Source: Sediminicola sp963974715
GTDB taxonomy: Bacteria; Bacteroidota; Bacteroidia; Flavobacteriales; Flavobacteriaceae
Assembly (NCBI GenBank): GCA_963974715.1
Contig: CAXBDK010000004.1
Span: forward strand, 186,001 to 250,000
Length of the DNA stretch: 64,000 nucleotides
Direction: 5' to 3'
The translations under genes and the position numbers were made by a program. Numbering within the stretch: position 1 is the first letter of the stretch; each line of letters starts with the position of its first letter. Under the pieces are notes generated by a model that did not search any database, was not told the origin of the DNA, and worked only from the letters and a program-made list of their open reading frames with translations. Shown here in pieces: positions 8,101-17,850 of this stretch.

Positions 8101-10119
8101 ATGCAGAACCCATTATTGAAACCCTTTGATACAGCTCCCTTCTCCCAGATTAGGAACGAGCATTTTATGCCCGCCTTTTTGGAATCAATGGCCACTGCCA
8201 GAAAGGAGATAGATGCCATTGCCCATGCACAGGAGGAACCATCCTTTCTGAATACCATTGAGGCACTGGATTTTGCGGGGCAGCAATTGGACAGGATATC
8301 CAGTTTGTTCTTCAACCTAAATTCAGCGGAGACCAATACGGAAATCCAGAAATTGGCCCAGGAAATATCACCTCTTCTGTCCGAATTCAGCAACGACATT
8401 ACCCTTAACGAAGAACTTTTTAAAAGGGTGAAACATGTTTACCAATCTAGGGAACAACTTGGCCTCTCTGCGGAACAGCTGACCCTTCTTGATAAGAAAT
8501 ACAAAAGCTTTAGCAGGAACGGCGCAAATTTATCACCCGAAAGCAAAAAGCGCCTAAGGGCGATAGACAGCGAGCTATCCCGTTTAAAACTACAATTCGG
8601 CGAGAACGTACTTGCCGAGACCAATAAATATGAAATGCACCTGACATCCGAATCGGACCTTGAAGGGTTACCGGAGGGCGAGAAGGAAGCGGCCGCCCAA
8701 TTGGCGGCGGCAAAAGATAAGGAAGGTTGGTTGATCACCCTGGACCATCCCAGTTATATCCCTTTTATGAAATACGCCAAAAAAAGGGAATTGCGCAAAG
8801 AACTCTCCATTGCCTTCGGAGGCAAATGTTTCCATAATGATGAACTGGACAATCAGGGCAACTTAATACAGATTGCCAATTTGAGGCATGAACGCGCCCG
8901 GTTATTGGGATATGCCTCCCATGCCCATTTTGTACTGGAGGAACGAATGGCGAAAACCCCTGTAAAGGTAAACGGGTTCCTGAACGAGTTATTGGAGAAG
9001 GCCCGGCCTGCCGCGGAACGGGAATTTGCCCAACTTCAACAGTTTGCCAAAGAACTGGACGGACTGGACCAGTTGGAGAAATGGGACGCTGCCTACTATT
9101 CCGAAAAACTAAAACAAAAATTGTTCGATCTGGACGATGAAATCCTAAAACCCTATTTTAAACTTGAAAACGTCATAGAAGGGGTCTTTAAGGTATCGGA
9201 AAAATTATATGGCCTGCATTTTGAGGAAGTTTATGATGTGGACAAATACCATCCCGATGTAAAGACCTATCGGATATATGATGATAAGAAGGCAATGGTG
9301 GCGCTGTTTTATGCCGATTTCCATCCAAGACCGGGAAAAAGGGGCGGTGCTTGGATGACCTCCTTTAAATCCCAATATATTCAAAACGGCCAAAACGTAC
9401 GCCCACATATCTCCAATGTATGTAATTTTACGAAACCTACGCCCAGCAAACCTTCCCTCCTAACATTTAACGAAGTCACCACCTTATTTCACGAATTTGG
9501 ACATGGCCTTCACGGAATGCTCGCAGACACTGTTTATCCCGGCCTGTCGGGGACCTCGGTCTATTGGGATTTTGTGGAACTGCCAAGCCAAATTTTGGAA
9601 AACTGGTGTTATGAAAAAGAAGCATTGGAGCTTTTTGCCACCCATTACAAGACCGGGGAAACGATCCCCATGGAGCTGATCGAAAAGATAAAGGCCTCGG
9701 CCACTTTTCAGGAAGGCCTGCAGACCCTCCGACAGTTGGGGTTTGCCCTTTTGGACATGTCCTGGCACGGACAGGATCCCTCCCAGATCACCGATGTAAA
9801 ATTACAGGAACAATTGGCCTTTAAAGATACCGACCTCTATCAGGACGTTACCGGGACCTGTATGTCGACCTCTTTTTCCCATATCTTTCAAGGAGGGTAC
9901 TCTTCCGGTTATTACAGTTACAAATGGGCTGAGGTCCTAGATGCCGATGCCTTTGCCTATTTTAAGGAAAAGGGAATATTCAACAGGGAAGTGGCCACTA
10001 AGTTTAAAGAACATATCCTTTCAAAGGGCGGGACCGAAAATCCCATGGATCTTTATAAACGCTTCCGTGGGGCCGAGCCAAAAATCACACCTTTATTGGA
10101 GCGGGCCGGTCTGTTATAA
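8101..10119 (+). CDS. M3 family metallopeptidase (Dcp/OpdA-like)
   Basis: A 672-residue zinc peptidase of the thimet oligopeptidase family, close in length to E. coli Dcp and OpdA. The catalytic motif HEFGH is at 464-468, with third ligand E493 in DFVELPSQ. An N-terminal helical domain (roughly 1-250) begins MQNPLLKPFDTAPFSQI, typical of Dcp-like proteins. No signal peptide is seen at this start, so it is likely cytoplasmic and trims short peptides. Choosing between dipeptidyl carboxypeptidase and oligopeptidase A is not possible by eye. Confidence 0.94.
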   Translation: MQNPLLKPFDTAPFSQIRNEHFMPAFLESMATARKEIDAIAHAQEEPSFLNTIEALDFAGQQLDRISSLFFNLNSAETNTEIQKLAQEISPLLSEFSNDITLNEELFKRVKHVYQSREQLGLSAEQLTLLDKKYKSFSRNGANLSPESKKRLRAIDSELSRLKLQFGENVLAETNKYEMHLTSESDLEGLPEGEKEAAAQLAAAKDKEGWLITLDHPSYIPFMKYAKKRELRKELSIAFGGKCFHNDELDNQGNLIQIANLRHERARLLGYASHAHFVLEERMAKTPVKVNGFLNELLEKARPAAEREFAQLQQFAKELDGLDQLEKWDAAYYSEKLKQKLFDLDDEILKPYFKLENVIEGVFKVSEKLYGLHFEEVYDVDKYHPDVKTYRIYDDKKAMVALFYADFHPRPGKRGGAWMTSFKSQYIQNGQNVRPHISNVCNFTKPTPSKPSLLTFNEVTTLFHEFGHGLHGMLADTVYPGLSGTSVYWDFVELPSQILENWCYEKEALELFATHYKTGETIPMELIEKIKASATFQEGLQTLRQLGFALLDMSWHGQDPSQITDVKLQEQLAFKDTDLYQDVTGTCMSTSFSHIFQGGYSSGYYSYKWAEVLDADAFAYFKEKGIFNREVATKFKEHILSKGGTENPMDLYKRFRGAEPKITPLLERAGLL

Positions 10120-10221
10120 AATGGAGCTAAGCAATAGAAAAACAACGGTCAATCGGTAGGGAGTCGTCATTTAAAGCGGACGAACGACGGGCCGAAAGGT
10201 AGAATAATAAAATAACAAGGT

Positions 10222-10285
10222 GGCAAGTGCACTAACGGAAAGCCAAAAATATACGACGCTGGCGTTCGGGCATTACCAACATATC
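10222..10285 (+). repeat. Possible degenerate fifth copy of the dispersed repeat
   Basis: The DNA before the Gfo/Idh gene has the same order of weak matches as copies A-D: GGCAAGTGCACTAACGGAAA, CCAAAAATATACGACG, then GGCGTTCGGGCATTACCAAC. The conserved GAGCAAGCTCGC block is missing. Treat as tentative. Confidence 0.25.
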
Positions 10286-10332
10286 GCAAAATTAATATAA
10301 AGTTGTATTTTAACGAAAAAACCGACATAGGC

Positions 10333-11427
10333 ATGAAAACCATATTCTTCCTTTTCTGTTCCATCAGTTCCTTGATGGCGACCGCCCAGACCCGACCGAT
10401 CCGTATCGGCATAGCTGGTATGACCCATGCACATGTGTCACAGGTGTTTCAGTATATGGACAATGCCGATGTCAAGGTGGTAGGATTTGCCGAGCCCGAC
10501 CGCGACTTGGCCATGCGATTACTAAAAGAACATAACCTTCCGGAATCGCTTTGGTTTGCAAGTCTTGAAGAACTGCTGAAAAAGACGGAACCTGAGGCCG
10601 TTTGCGCCTTTAATTCCATCTACGGCCATATGGAAGTGGTAAGGGCCTGTGCCCCAAAAGGAATACATGTGATCGTCGAAAAACCGTTGGCGGCCAACAT
10701 GGCACATTTAAACGAGATGCGTGCCCTGAAGGATAAGCACAACATACACCTACTTACCAATTACGAGACCACATGGTACCCATCACATGCAAAGGTGTGG
10801 GAAATGGCCAAAGGGGAAAAGCGTTTGGGCACCCTTCGAAAAACCGTCATTATGGACGGACATAGGGGACCGATAGAAATAGGATGCGGACCGGAATTTA
10901 CCGACTGGCTTACCGACCCCGTGCAGAACGGAGGAGGTGCCCTCTTCGATTTTGGGTGTTATGGAGCGGACATAATGACCTGGTTAATGGAAGGCCAACG
11001 CCCCCTGAGCGTTACCGCCCTCACCCAACAGCTAAAACCTGAAATCTATCCAAAAGTAGACGATGAGGCCACCATTATATTGGCCTATCCAGAATCACAG
11101 TCCATTATACAGGCCTCTTGGAACTGGCCCTTCGACCGAAAGGATACGGAAGTATATGGCACCAAGGGGATACTGGTTGCTAACAGCGGTGAAAAAATGA
11201 AATATGTCCATGGTGACAGGTTTGGAAAGGAGACTTGGCTGGAACTTGACCCATTGCCACATGAAAGATCGAACGTTTTTGCCTATCTGGCCGCTGTGGT
11301 CCGAGGTGAAATTGACCCTGCCAAAGACCTTTCCTCTTTCGCTATAAACGAAATAGTAGTGGAAATCCTCACAGCTGCCAAGACCTCTGCCGAAACGGGA
11401 AAGACCGTATACTTCGCCAAGAAATAA
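10333..11427 (+). CDS. Exported Gfo/Idh/MocA family oxidoreductase
   Basis: A 364-residue NAD(P)-dependent sugar oxidoreductase-like protein. The Met at 10333 is chosen over 10303 because it opens a clean signal peptide, MKTIFFLFCSISSLMATAQ. The Rossmann start IRIGIAGMTHAHVSQV follows, and the family motif EKPLA is present (VEKPLAANMAHL). The C-terminal half is an alpha/beta substrate domain with GGGALFDFGCYGADIM. Export suggests a periplasmic role on a sugar derivative; the substrate is unknown. No partner genes adjoin it. Confidence 0.88.
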   Translation: MKTIFFLFCSISSLMATAQTRPIRIGIAGMTHAHVSQVFQYMDNADVKVVGFAEPDRDLAMRLLKEHNLPESLWFASLEELLKKTEPEAVCAFNSIYGHMEVVRACAPKGIHVIVEKPLAANMAHLNEMRALKDKHNIHLLTNYETTWYPSHAKVWEMAKGEKRLGTLRKTVIMDGHRGPIEIGCGPEFTDWLTDPVQNGGGALFDFGCYGADIMTWLMEGQRPLSVTALTQQLKPEIYPKVDDEATIILAYPESQSIIQASWNWPFDRKDTEVYGTKGILVANSGEKMKYVHGDRFGKETWLELDPLPHERSNVFAYLAAVVRGEIDPAKDLSSFAINEIVVEILTAAKTSAETGKTVYFAKK

Positions 11428-11468
11428 AAAAGCCCTTGGGGCCGATCCATTATTTAAAAAAAGTGGTA

Positions 11469-11828
11469 TTAGGGCCGTTGACGCTCTGTCCAAGCATCGT
11501 ACCCCCCAGACAAGTTGATTACCTGATAACCTAGGGAGTCCAATTTTTGGGCAGCTTGTAGGCTCCTCCCACCCGCTTTACAGTAGACGTACACGACCTT
11601 GTTTTTGGGAATGTCCTTTATCTTGGCCCCAAATGCGCTAGGGTCTAGCCAATCCATATTGACCGCGCCCTCCAAATGCCCTTCCCTAAATTCGCTTGGG
11701 GTCCGAACATCCACCAACACCGCTTTAGAGGAATCCATACTTTTAAACGTACCTATCTTCTGTGTTTTGAATTGTCCAAAAACGACTTGGGCCAGGGTTA
11801 GAAAGCCAATTAAAAGGTAGTTCTTCAT
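11469..11828 (-). CDS. Periplasmic rhodanese-like protein
   Basis: A 119-residue single rhodanese domain behind a signal peptide (MKNYLLIGFLTLAQVVFGQ). The catalytic loop is C83-K-A-G-G-R-S in VYVYCKAGGRSLQAA, and the CH2A-like motifs LVDVRTPSEFREGHLEGAVN and INLSGGYDAW are intact. Single exported rhodaneses move sulfane sulfur or act in envelope redox chemistry. It is convergent with the Gfo/Idh gene and divergent from the sigma factor gene. Confidence 0.92.
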   Translation of the reverse strand: MKNYLLIGFLTLAQVVFGQFKTQKIGTFKSMDSSKAVLVDVRTPSEFREGHLEGAVNMDWLDPSAFGAKIKDIPKNKVVYVYCKAGGRSLQAAQKLDSLGYQVINLSGGYDAWTERQRP

Positions 11829-11906
11829 GGTATCATCATTTTGGCCAAAGATAAAACATACCCATCAAAAAAAAATCCATTACATTTGAAACGAGCAAAA
11901 AAAAGT

Positions 11907-12461
11907 ATGACAACGCATATTTTAAATCCTGATTCCTGGGTAGACCTTTATGCCGATTATCTGTTTAACTATGCGGTGGCAAGGGTAAATGATACGGAAA
12001 CTGCCAAGGATCTGGTGCAGGAAACATTTTTTGCCGGGTTGAAATCGGCCAAAAACTTCAAGGGAGATGCCGCGGAACGTACGTGGCTCATTGCGATCCT
12101 CAAAAGAAAGGTGATAGACCATTACCGAAAGATCAATTCGAAAAAGGGGAAGGCAGAGGTACGAATGACCTATAGCTCTGGAAATGATAGCGAAGGCGAT
12201 TGGATGGAGGAGCAGATAGCCGACCCTTTCAGTGTAATGGAGAACAGTGCAATTGAAAATGAGGAACTGGGACTGGCCATACAGGAGTGTATCTCCAAAT
12301 TACCAAAAAAACAGGCACTTGTCTTTACCATGAAAACCATTCAAGGAATGGACACGGAGGATATCTGTAATGAGCTGGACATTAATCCGTCTAATCTTTG
12401 GGTCATGATCCACAGGGCACGGACAGCCCTTATGGAATGCCTTAATCAAAATTGGTTTTAA
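11907..12461 (+). CDS. ECF-type RNA polymerase sigma factor
   Basis: A 184-residue sigma-70 family factor with region 2 (residues ~15-85: LYADYLFNYAVARVND, AKDLVQETFFAGLKS, GDAAERTWLIAILKRKVIDHYR) and region 4 (~125-180: AIQECISKLPKKQALVF, INPSNLWVMIHRARTAL). The start at 11907 is taken because the 22 residues before it are basic and non-homologous in look. The small ZAS-motif gene begins 3 bp after the stop, the usual layout for a sigma/anti-sigma pair. Confidence 0.93.
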   Translation: MTTHILNPDSWVDLYADYLFNYAVARVNDTETAKDLVQETFFAGLKSAKNFKGDAAERTWLIAILKRKVIDHYRKINSKKGKAEVRMTYSSGNDSEGDWMEEQIADPFSVMENSAIENEELGLAIQECISKLPKKQALVFTMKTIQGMDTEDICNELDINPSNLWVMIHRARTALMECLNQNWF

Positions 12462-12464
12462 CAT

Positions 12465-12692
12465 ATGATTTCCTGTGACAAAGCTTCGATAATATGCAAT
12501 AAGGCCCAGTATAGGGAAGCCGGTTTTTTGGATATCCTAAAACTGAAGCTCCACATACTATTATGCAAGACCTGCTCCCAACATTCCCGTAAAAATTCAA
12601 GACTTACCGGTCTGTGCAACCAAGCCAAGTTACGTTCCCTCTCCGAAAGGGAAAAAGGGGAAATGAAGCAAAAATTGCAACCCAAGGACTAA
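12465..12692 (+). CDS. Small ZAS-motif protein, candidate anti-sigma factor
   Basis: A 75-residue soluble protein directly after the ECF sigma gene. It contains H30-x3-C34-x2-C37 (LHILLCKTC), the core of zinc-binding anti-sigma domains, plus C4 and C11 that could complete a metal site. No membrane segment is present. The C-terminal third is lysine/glutamate rich. Position and motif support a zinc- or redox-responsive regulator of the sigma factor. This is inference, since no family was matched by search. Its last 4 bp overlap the convergent UbiA-like gene. Confidence 0.7.
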   Translation: MISCDKASIICNKAQYREAGFLDILKLKLHILLCKTCSQHSRKNSRLTGLCNQAKLRSLSEREKGEMKQKLQPKD

Positions 12693-13513
12693 AGGCAAAG
12701 TGAAAGCGCCCAGACCACAAAACACCAGACTATAGGGATAGATTCTACCCAAAACGAAGCATAATAACGGGATTGTTCCGTTTTTGTGAACAGAATCCCC
12801 AGCAACAACAATATAAGAGCAATTCCATTGGAAAGGAGATCCAGTACGTCTACCGACCCTTTTATGAAAGTCGACATAAAAAAGATAAAGGCGCCCAGTA
12901 CACCAAAAATTTTCACTTTATCCATTCCAAACCGCTGCGGCAAGGTCCTTAGGTCCGGCAGGTCGTACTTAAGATCTCTGACCTCAAAGGGAAGCAGCAG
13001 CACCAAAACAAGTACAAATCGTTGAAAGGCCAGTACCCAAACATCCCAATCCAAAGCCAACTTACCAGAAATTACCGGTAAATGGACCGTGGTACCGGAC
13101 CAGACCATGGCCACCACAAAAATCTTAAACCCTCCCCAACTTCTGATATTCCTGGAATGTGGCAAGACCGGTAGGGCATATAGGCCCGTTAAAAACAAGA
13201 GGAACAATATGCATTTCCAGACTTGCCACGTAAAGAAGAATGCATGGTAGACCGAAATTGCGAGACATAACAAACTCAGGACCTGAATATTTTTATGATA
13301 GGCATTTGCCACCAAAATATATTTCTTTGCCTCCACACCATATTTAACAAAGTTGTAAGCGGCAATGGTCCCAAAAAATAGGAAGGTGGACAGGTGGGTA
13401 TCAAAGGGGATGGAAAGCATCAGCCCGCTCACCACCGTTAAGGCGAAAACAGCTAAAGCCACGTGAATACTGGCGTCCAAGTAAAAATCGAACAGCTGTT
13501 TTAACCTTAGCAT
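12689..13513 (-). CDS. UbiA-like integral membrane protein
   Basis: A 274-residue protein with about seven to eight hydrophobic helices, resembling the UbiA prenyltransferase fold. A second-motif-like segment FEVRDLKYDLPDLRTLPQRFG (about residue 177-197) keeps the acidic pattern. The first motif, NDxxD in true UbiA enzymes, is replaced by AYNFVKYGVEAKKY with no aspartates. It may therefore bind an isoprenoid without transferring it, or do something else. It is convergent with the sigma/ZAS pair. Confidence 0.7.
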   Translation of the reverse strand: MLRLKQLFDFYLDASIHVALAVFALTVVSGLMLSIPFDTHLSTFLFFGTIAAYNFVKYGVEAKKYILVANAYHKNIQVLSLLCLAISVYHAFFFTWQVWKCILFLLFLTGLYALPVLPHSRNIRSWGGFKIFVVAMVWSGTTVHLPVISGKLALDWDVWVLAFQRFVLVLVLLLPFEVRDLKYDLPDLRTLPQRFGMDKVKIFGVLGAFIFFMSTFIKGSVDVLDLLSNGIALILLLLGILFTKTEQSRYYASFWVESIPIVWCFVVWALSLCL

Positions 13514-13631
13514 GGTGCTAATTTAGCCAAAGTGTTCACAACCTCCGTTTTTGGTTAAAAACTTTGCGTTTTTTCATGGCGGGCGGGTAACGTTTTTGAG
13601 ATAGGAAATGAGTAATTTTGCTCACATTTAT

Positions 13632-13763
13632 AAACAGCCTCGGATACAGCTCGCGAGGCCAATAAGTGGAAAACTAAAATTCATTCGGACGCAGGCCAGC
13701 CCCCTGGCGGGGGATCTAGGGCAGGCGCTCGGAGCATACCAATCTCACTTAGTGAGTTAAAAA
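13632..13763 (+). repeat. Dispersed hairpin repeat, copy C (before gcvP)
   Basis: The longest copy. It opens with a perfect GCCTCG...CGAGGC stem around the AGCTCGC block, then has AATAAGTGGAAAACTAAAAT, TCATTCGGACG, a GC-rich hairpin (CCCCCTGGCGGGGG), and GAGCATACCAAT. It closes with CTCACTTAGTGAGTTAAAA, 10 bp before the gcvP ATG. The closing palindrome CTCACT-TAGTGAG is shared with copy D. Confidence 0.7.
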
Positions 13764-13773
13764 CACCCAGAAT

Positions 13774-16617
13774 ATGAGGACAGACGTGTTTGCCCTGCGC
13801 CATATAGGCATAAACGAGGAAGCGCTAAAGGAAATGCTGGAAAAAGTACAGGTGACCGACTTGGAACAGCTTATTTATGAGACCATTCCCAATGATATCA
13901 GGCTAAAAAAGCCCCTTCAACTTGCCCCCGCTATGAGCGAGCACGGGTTTTTGGAGCATTTGCAGCAACTCTCGGAAAAAAATAAACTGTTCAAGACCTA
14001 TATAGGGCTCGGTTACCATGAAAGCATTACGCCCTCGGTCATCAAAAGGAATATTTTGGAAAATCCGGGATGGTATACCGCCTACACCCCCTACCAAGCG
14101 GAAATAGCACAGGGAAGGTTGGAGGCACTATTGAACTTCCAGACCATGATCTGTGACCTCACGGGAATGGAACTGGCCAATGCCTCCCTCTTGGATGAAA
14201 GCACTGCCGCGGCCGAAGCTATGACAATGCTCTACGAACTAAGGTCCAGAGACCGCAAAACTGCGGTGAAATTTTTTGTGTCCCGCGAGGTACTTCCACA
14301 GACAGTATCACTTTTAAATACCCGTGCACTGCCATTGGGAATAGAACTGATAGTGGGCGATCACCATGATTTTGATTTTGATGACGGTTTCTACGGTGCC
14401 CTGCTGCAATACCCTGGCAAACATGGCGAGGTATTCGACTATGCAGGTTTTGTGGACAAAGCAAAGGCAGCGGAAATAAAAGTGGCCGTGGCCGCAGATA
14501 TCCTAAGTTTGGTACTACTTACCCCTCCCGGAGAATTTGGTGCGGACGTGGTAGTGGGAACTACGCAGCGTTTTGGAATTCCCCTAGGTTATGGCGGTCC
14601 CCATGCCGCATTTTTTGCCACCAAGGAAGCCTATAAAAGGAACATACCGGGAAGGATCATTGGGGTTACCAAGGATGTTGATGGAAAACCCGCCCTTCGG
14701 ATGGCACTACAGACCAGGGAACAGCACATAAAAAGGGACAAGGCAACGTCCAATATCTGCACGGCACAGGTATTATTGGCAGTAATGGCCGGCATGTACG
14801 CGGTCTACCATGGTCCCAAGGGATTGAGGTACATTGCGGAAAAAGTCCATGCTTCTGCCCTCACATTGGCCAATGCCCTGGAAAAAATGGGCCTTTACCA
14901 ACAGAACACCTCTTTTTTTGATACCATAACCGTTAAGGCAGATGCTTTAAAGATCAAAAAGGTGGCCGAATCAAATGAAGTGAACTTTTACTATCCCGAT
15001 GGGGAGACCATTTCCATAGCTTTGAACGAAGCAACCACCATAGGGGACCTACAAAAAATCCTGTATATCTTTTCCAAAGCGCTGGACAGACCACAGCCGG
15101 AAATTAAAGCGCTTTTGGAAGGGACCTTGCTAAACGAAAATGTTAGGCGCAGCAGCCCCTTTTTGGAAAATCAGGTTTTCAACAGTTTCCATTCCGAAAC
15201 AGGCTTGATGCGGTATATCAAAAAATTGGAACGGAAAGATCTTGCCCTAAACCACTCCATGATTTCCTTGGGTTCCTGTACGATGAAATTGAACGCAGCT
15301 TCTGAAATGCTGCCGTTGAGTTCCGCCCAATGGGGCAACTTACATCCCTTTGTTCCCGTTGATCAGGCAGAAGGGTACCAGATCGTGCTACGGGAACTGG
15401 AAAAAAACCTCAATACCATCACCGGTTTTGCAGGCACCTCACTACAGCCCAATTCTGGGGCACAAGGTGAATACGCGGGCCTAATGGCCATCAGGGCATA
15501 CCATGAATCCCGTGGGGACGGACATAGGAACATATGCCTGATCCCAGCATCCGCACATGGCACCAATCCCGCTTCGGCAGTAATGGCCGGAATGAGGGTA
15601 GTGGTTACAAAAACGGATGAAAAAGGAAATATAGACGTGGCCGACCTTACGGAAAAGGCAGAACTCCACAAAGATAACCTGGCCGCCCTGATGGTAACCT
15701 ACCCCTCTACCCATGGTGTTTTCGAATCTTCCATAAGGCAGATCACAAAACTGATCCATGCCAACGGGGGACAGGTATATATGGATGGTGCCAATATGAA
15801 CGCTCAGGTTGGACTTACCAATCCCGCCACGATCGGTGCGGATGTGTGCCACCTGAACCTACATAAGACTTTTGCGATTCCACATGGAGGTGGCGGCCCC
15901 GGGGTGGGACCCATATGTGTAGCGGAACAACTGGTGCCCTTTCTGCCAGGAAATCCAGTGATACCCACTGGAGGGGAAAAAGCAATAACAGCCATCTCAG
16001 CTGCACCTTGGGGCAGTGCACTGGTATGCCTCATTTCCTATGGTTACATCAAAATGCTGGGGGAGGAAGGCCTAACGCAGGCTACGAAAATTGCCATTTT
16101 AAACGCCAATTACATCAAACATAGGCTAAATGGCAGTTACGAAGTTCTTTATACCGGTGAAAAAGGAAGGGCCGCACATGAAATGATAGTGGACTGTAGG
16201 CCGTTCAAGCAAAAGGGAATTGAAGTTTCGGATATTGCAAAACGATTGATGGATTATGGATTTCACGCACCTACCGTTTCCTTTCCCGTGGCGGGCACGC
16301 TTATGATAGAGCCAACGGAAAGTGAAAACCTGGCCGAACTTGACCGTTTTTGTGATGCCATGATTTCAATTCGAAAGGAAATTGATGCAGCTTCTGCCGA
16401 ACAGGGAAACAATGTGCTTAAAAATGCGCCCCATACCCTTGAAATGATCACGGCGGACACTTGGGACCTGCCCTATACCAGACAGCAGGCCGCATTTCCG
16501 TTGCCCTATGTTTCGGAAAATAAATTCTGGCCATCGGTAAGAAGGGTGGACGATGCATATGGAGATCGTAATTTAATATGTACCTGTGCCCCTATTGAAG
16601 CTTATATGGAAGCATAG
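13774..16617 (+). CDS. gcvP: Glycine dehydrogenase (aminomethyl-transferring), P protein
   Basis: The PLP-dependent P subunit of the glycine cleavage system, which decarboxylates glycine and passes the aminomethyl group to lipoyl-GcvH. At 947 residues it is the fused alpha-beta (P1+P2) form. The N-terminal half begins FALRHIGINEEALKEML, and the C-terminal half carries the PLP lysine K698 in HLNLHKTFAIPHGGGGPG. The glycine-rich GYGGPHAAFFA and SAHGTNPASA are also visible. It is monocistronic, with a terminator just downstream; gcvH and gcvT are not nearby. Confidence 0.98.
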   Translation: MRTDVFALRHIGINEEALKEMLEKVQVTDLEQLIYETIPNDIRLKKPLQLAPAMSEHGFLEHLQQLSEKNKLFKTYIGLGYHESITPSVIKRNILENPGWYTAYTPYQAEIAQGRLEALLNFQTMICDLTGMELANASLLDESTAAAEAMTMLYELRSRDRKTAVKFFVSREVLPQTVSLLNTRALPLGIELIVGDHHDFDFDDGFYGALLQYPGKHGEVFDYAGFVDKAKAAEIKVAVAADILSLVLLTPPGEFGADVVVGTTQRFGIPLGYGGPHAAFFATKEAYKRNIPGRIIGVTKDVDGKPALRMALQTREQHIKRDKATSNICTAQVLLAVMAGMYAVYHGPKGLRYIAEKVHASALTLANALEKMGLYQQNTSFFDTITVKADALKIKKVAESNEVNFYYPDGETISIALNEATTIGDLQKILYIFSKALDRPQPEIKALLEGTLLNENVRRSSPFLENQVFNSFHSETGLMRYIKKLERKDLALNHSMISLGSCTMKLNAASEMLPLSSAQWGNLHPFVPVDQAEGYQIVLRELEKNLNTITGFAGTSLQPNSGAQGEYAGLMAIRAYHESRGDGHRNICLIPASAHGTNPASAVMAGMRVVVTKTDEKGNIDVADLTEKAELHKDNLAALMVTYPSTHGVFESSIRQITKLIHANGGQVYMDGANMNAQVGLTNPATIGADVCHLNLHKTFAIPHGGGGPGVGPICVAEQLVPFLPGNPVIPTGGEKAITAISAAPWGSALVCLISYGYIKMLGEEGLTQATKIAILNANYIKHRLNGSYEVLYTGEKGRAAHEMIVDCRPFKQKGIEVSDIAKRLMDYGFHAPTVSFPVAGTLMIEPTESENLAELDRFCDAMISIRKEIDAASAEQGNNVLKNAPHTLEMITADTWDLPYTRQQAAFPLPYVSENKFWPSVRRVDDAYGDRNLICTCAPIEAYMEA

Positions 16618-16641
16618 AAAAGCCAATAAAAATGGCACCTC

Positions 16642-16676
16642 AAAGCCTCTTCCGTTACCGGTATGGGGCTTTTTTG
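16642..16676 (+). terminator. Rho-independent terminator of gcvP
   Basis: A stem AAAGCCTC / GGGGCTTT (8 pairs, one G-T) with an inner ACCGGT, followed by a T run, 25 bp after the gcvP stop. Confidence 0.75.
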
Positions 16677-16788
16677 TGCTGTAGGCCCAGTCCACAAAAG
16701 ATATTGGACATCGTAGTCAATATTATGCATGCATAAGACAAAACCTAGGGATTCCCTATCTTGTACCAACTTAATGAACCACTAACAT

Positions 16789-17844
16789 ATGAATATTGGT
16801 ATCACCGGCACAGGCTGCTATCTGCCATCCATAATTACAAAAAATACGGATTTCAGCAACCATACCTTCCTAAATGCCGATGGAACTCCCTTTAATAGTA
16901 CGAATGACATCATCATTGAAAAATTCAAGGGGATTACAGGTATTGAGGAACGAAGGTATGCGGAAAACCATTTAAACGCATCAGATCTTGCCTTCCATGC
17001 AGCCGAAAAGGCCATTGCAGATGCAGGAATTGATAAGGAAACGTTGGACTACATTATATTCGCCCATAATTTTGGGGATGTTGCGCATGGTCGTTCACAA
17101 GGGGATACCCTTCCAAGTTTGGCAACAAGGGTAAAACACCTCTTACAGATCAAAAACCCAAAATGCGTGGCCTATGACCTCCTGTTCGGATGTCCAGGTT
17201 GGATCGAAGGTGTCATACAGGCCCATGCCTTTATCAAAAGCGGTATAGCAAAAAAATGCATGGTAATCGGTGCGGAAACCCTCTCAAGAATAGTCGATCC
17301 CTATGATAGGGATTCGATGATCTATTCCGACGGGGCCGGAGCCACTATTATTGAAGCTGGCAGCCAAGGACAGATCTTGGCCCATGAGTCTGCCACCTAC
17401 GCCAATGAGGAAGCTTATTATCTTTTTTATGGAGAATCCTATTCCAAGGAATCAGGTTCGGACAGAAAATACATAAAAATGCACGGAAGGAAAATATATG
17501 AATTTGCCGTGACCTATGTTCCCGATGCCATGAGGGCCTGTTTGGATAAAAGTGGGGCCAGGATAGAAGATGTCAAAAAAATCTTTATTCACCAGGCCAA
17601 CGAAAAAATGGACGAGGCGATCGTAAAGCGTTTTTACCGTTCCTATGGAATGGACATGCCCAAAAATTGCATGCCCATGTGCATCAACCAATTGGGAAAT
17701 AGCTCGGTAGCCACCATTCCCACTCTTTTTGATATGGTACGGAAAGGAAAAATGGAAAATCAGTCCATCCAAAAAGGGGATGTTGCTATCTTTGCAAGTG
17801 TGGGCGCTGGTATGAACATCAATGCCTTCGTCTATAGATATTAA
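16789..17844 (+). CDS. 3-oxoacyl-ACP synthase III family protein
   Basis: A 351-residue KAS III (FabH-like) condensing enzyme. The triad is complete: C135 in LLFGCPGW, H268 in FIHQAN and N304 in LGNSSVATIP. The N-terminus GITGTGCYLPS is typical. It is longer than housekeeping FabH, with an insertion at VAHGRSQGDTLPSL, and heads an operon with a methyltransferase (6 bp gap) and a GT2 glycosyltransferase. This suggests it primes a specialised lipid or acyl product rather than bulk fatty acids. The product is unknown. Confidence 0.9.
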   Translation: MNIGITGTGCYLPSIITKNTDFSNHTFLNADGTPFNSTNDIIIEKFKGITGIEERRYAENHLNASDLAFHAAEKAIADAGIDKETLDYIIFAHNFGDVAHGRSQGDTLPSLATRVKHLLQIKNPKCVAYDLLFGCPGWIEGVIQAHAFIKSGIAKKCMVIGAETLSRIVDPYDRDSMIYSDGAGATIIEAGSQGQILAHESATYANEEAYYLFYGESYSKESGSDRKYIKMHGRKIYEFAVTYVPDAMRACLDKSGARIEDVKKIFIHQANEKMDEAIVKRFYRSYGMDMPKNCMPMCINQLGNSSVATIPTLFDMVRKGKMENQSIQKGDVAIFASVGAGMNINAFVYRY

Positions 17845-17850
17845 TGTAAG

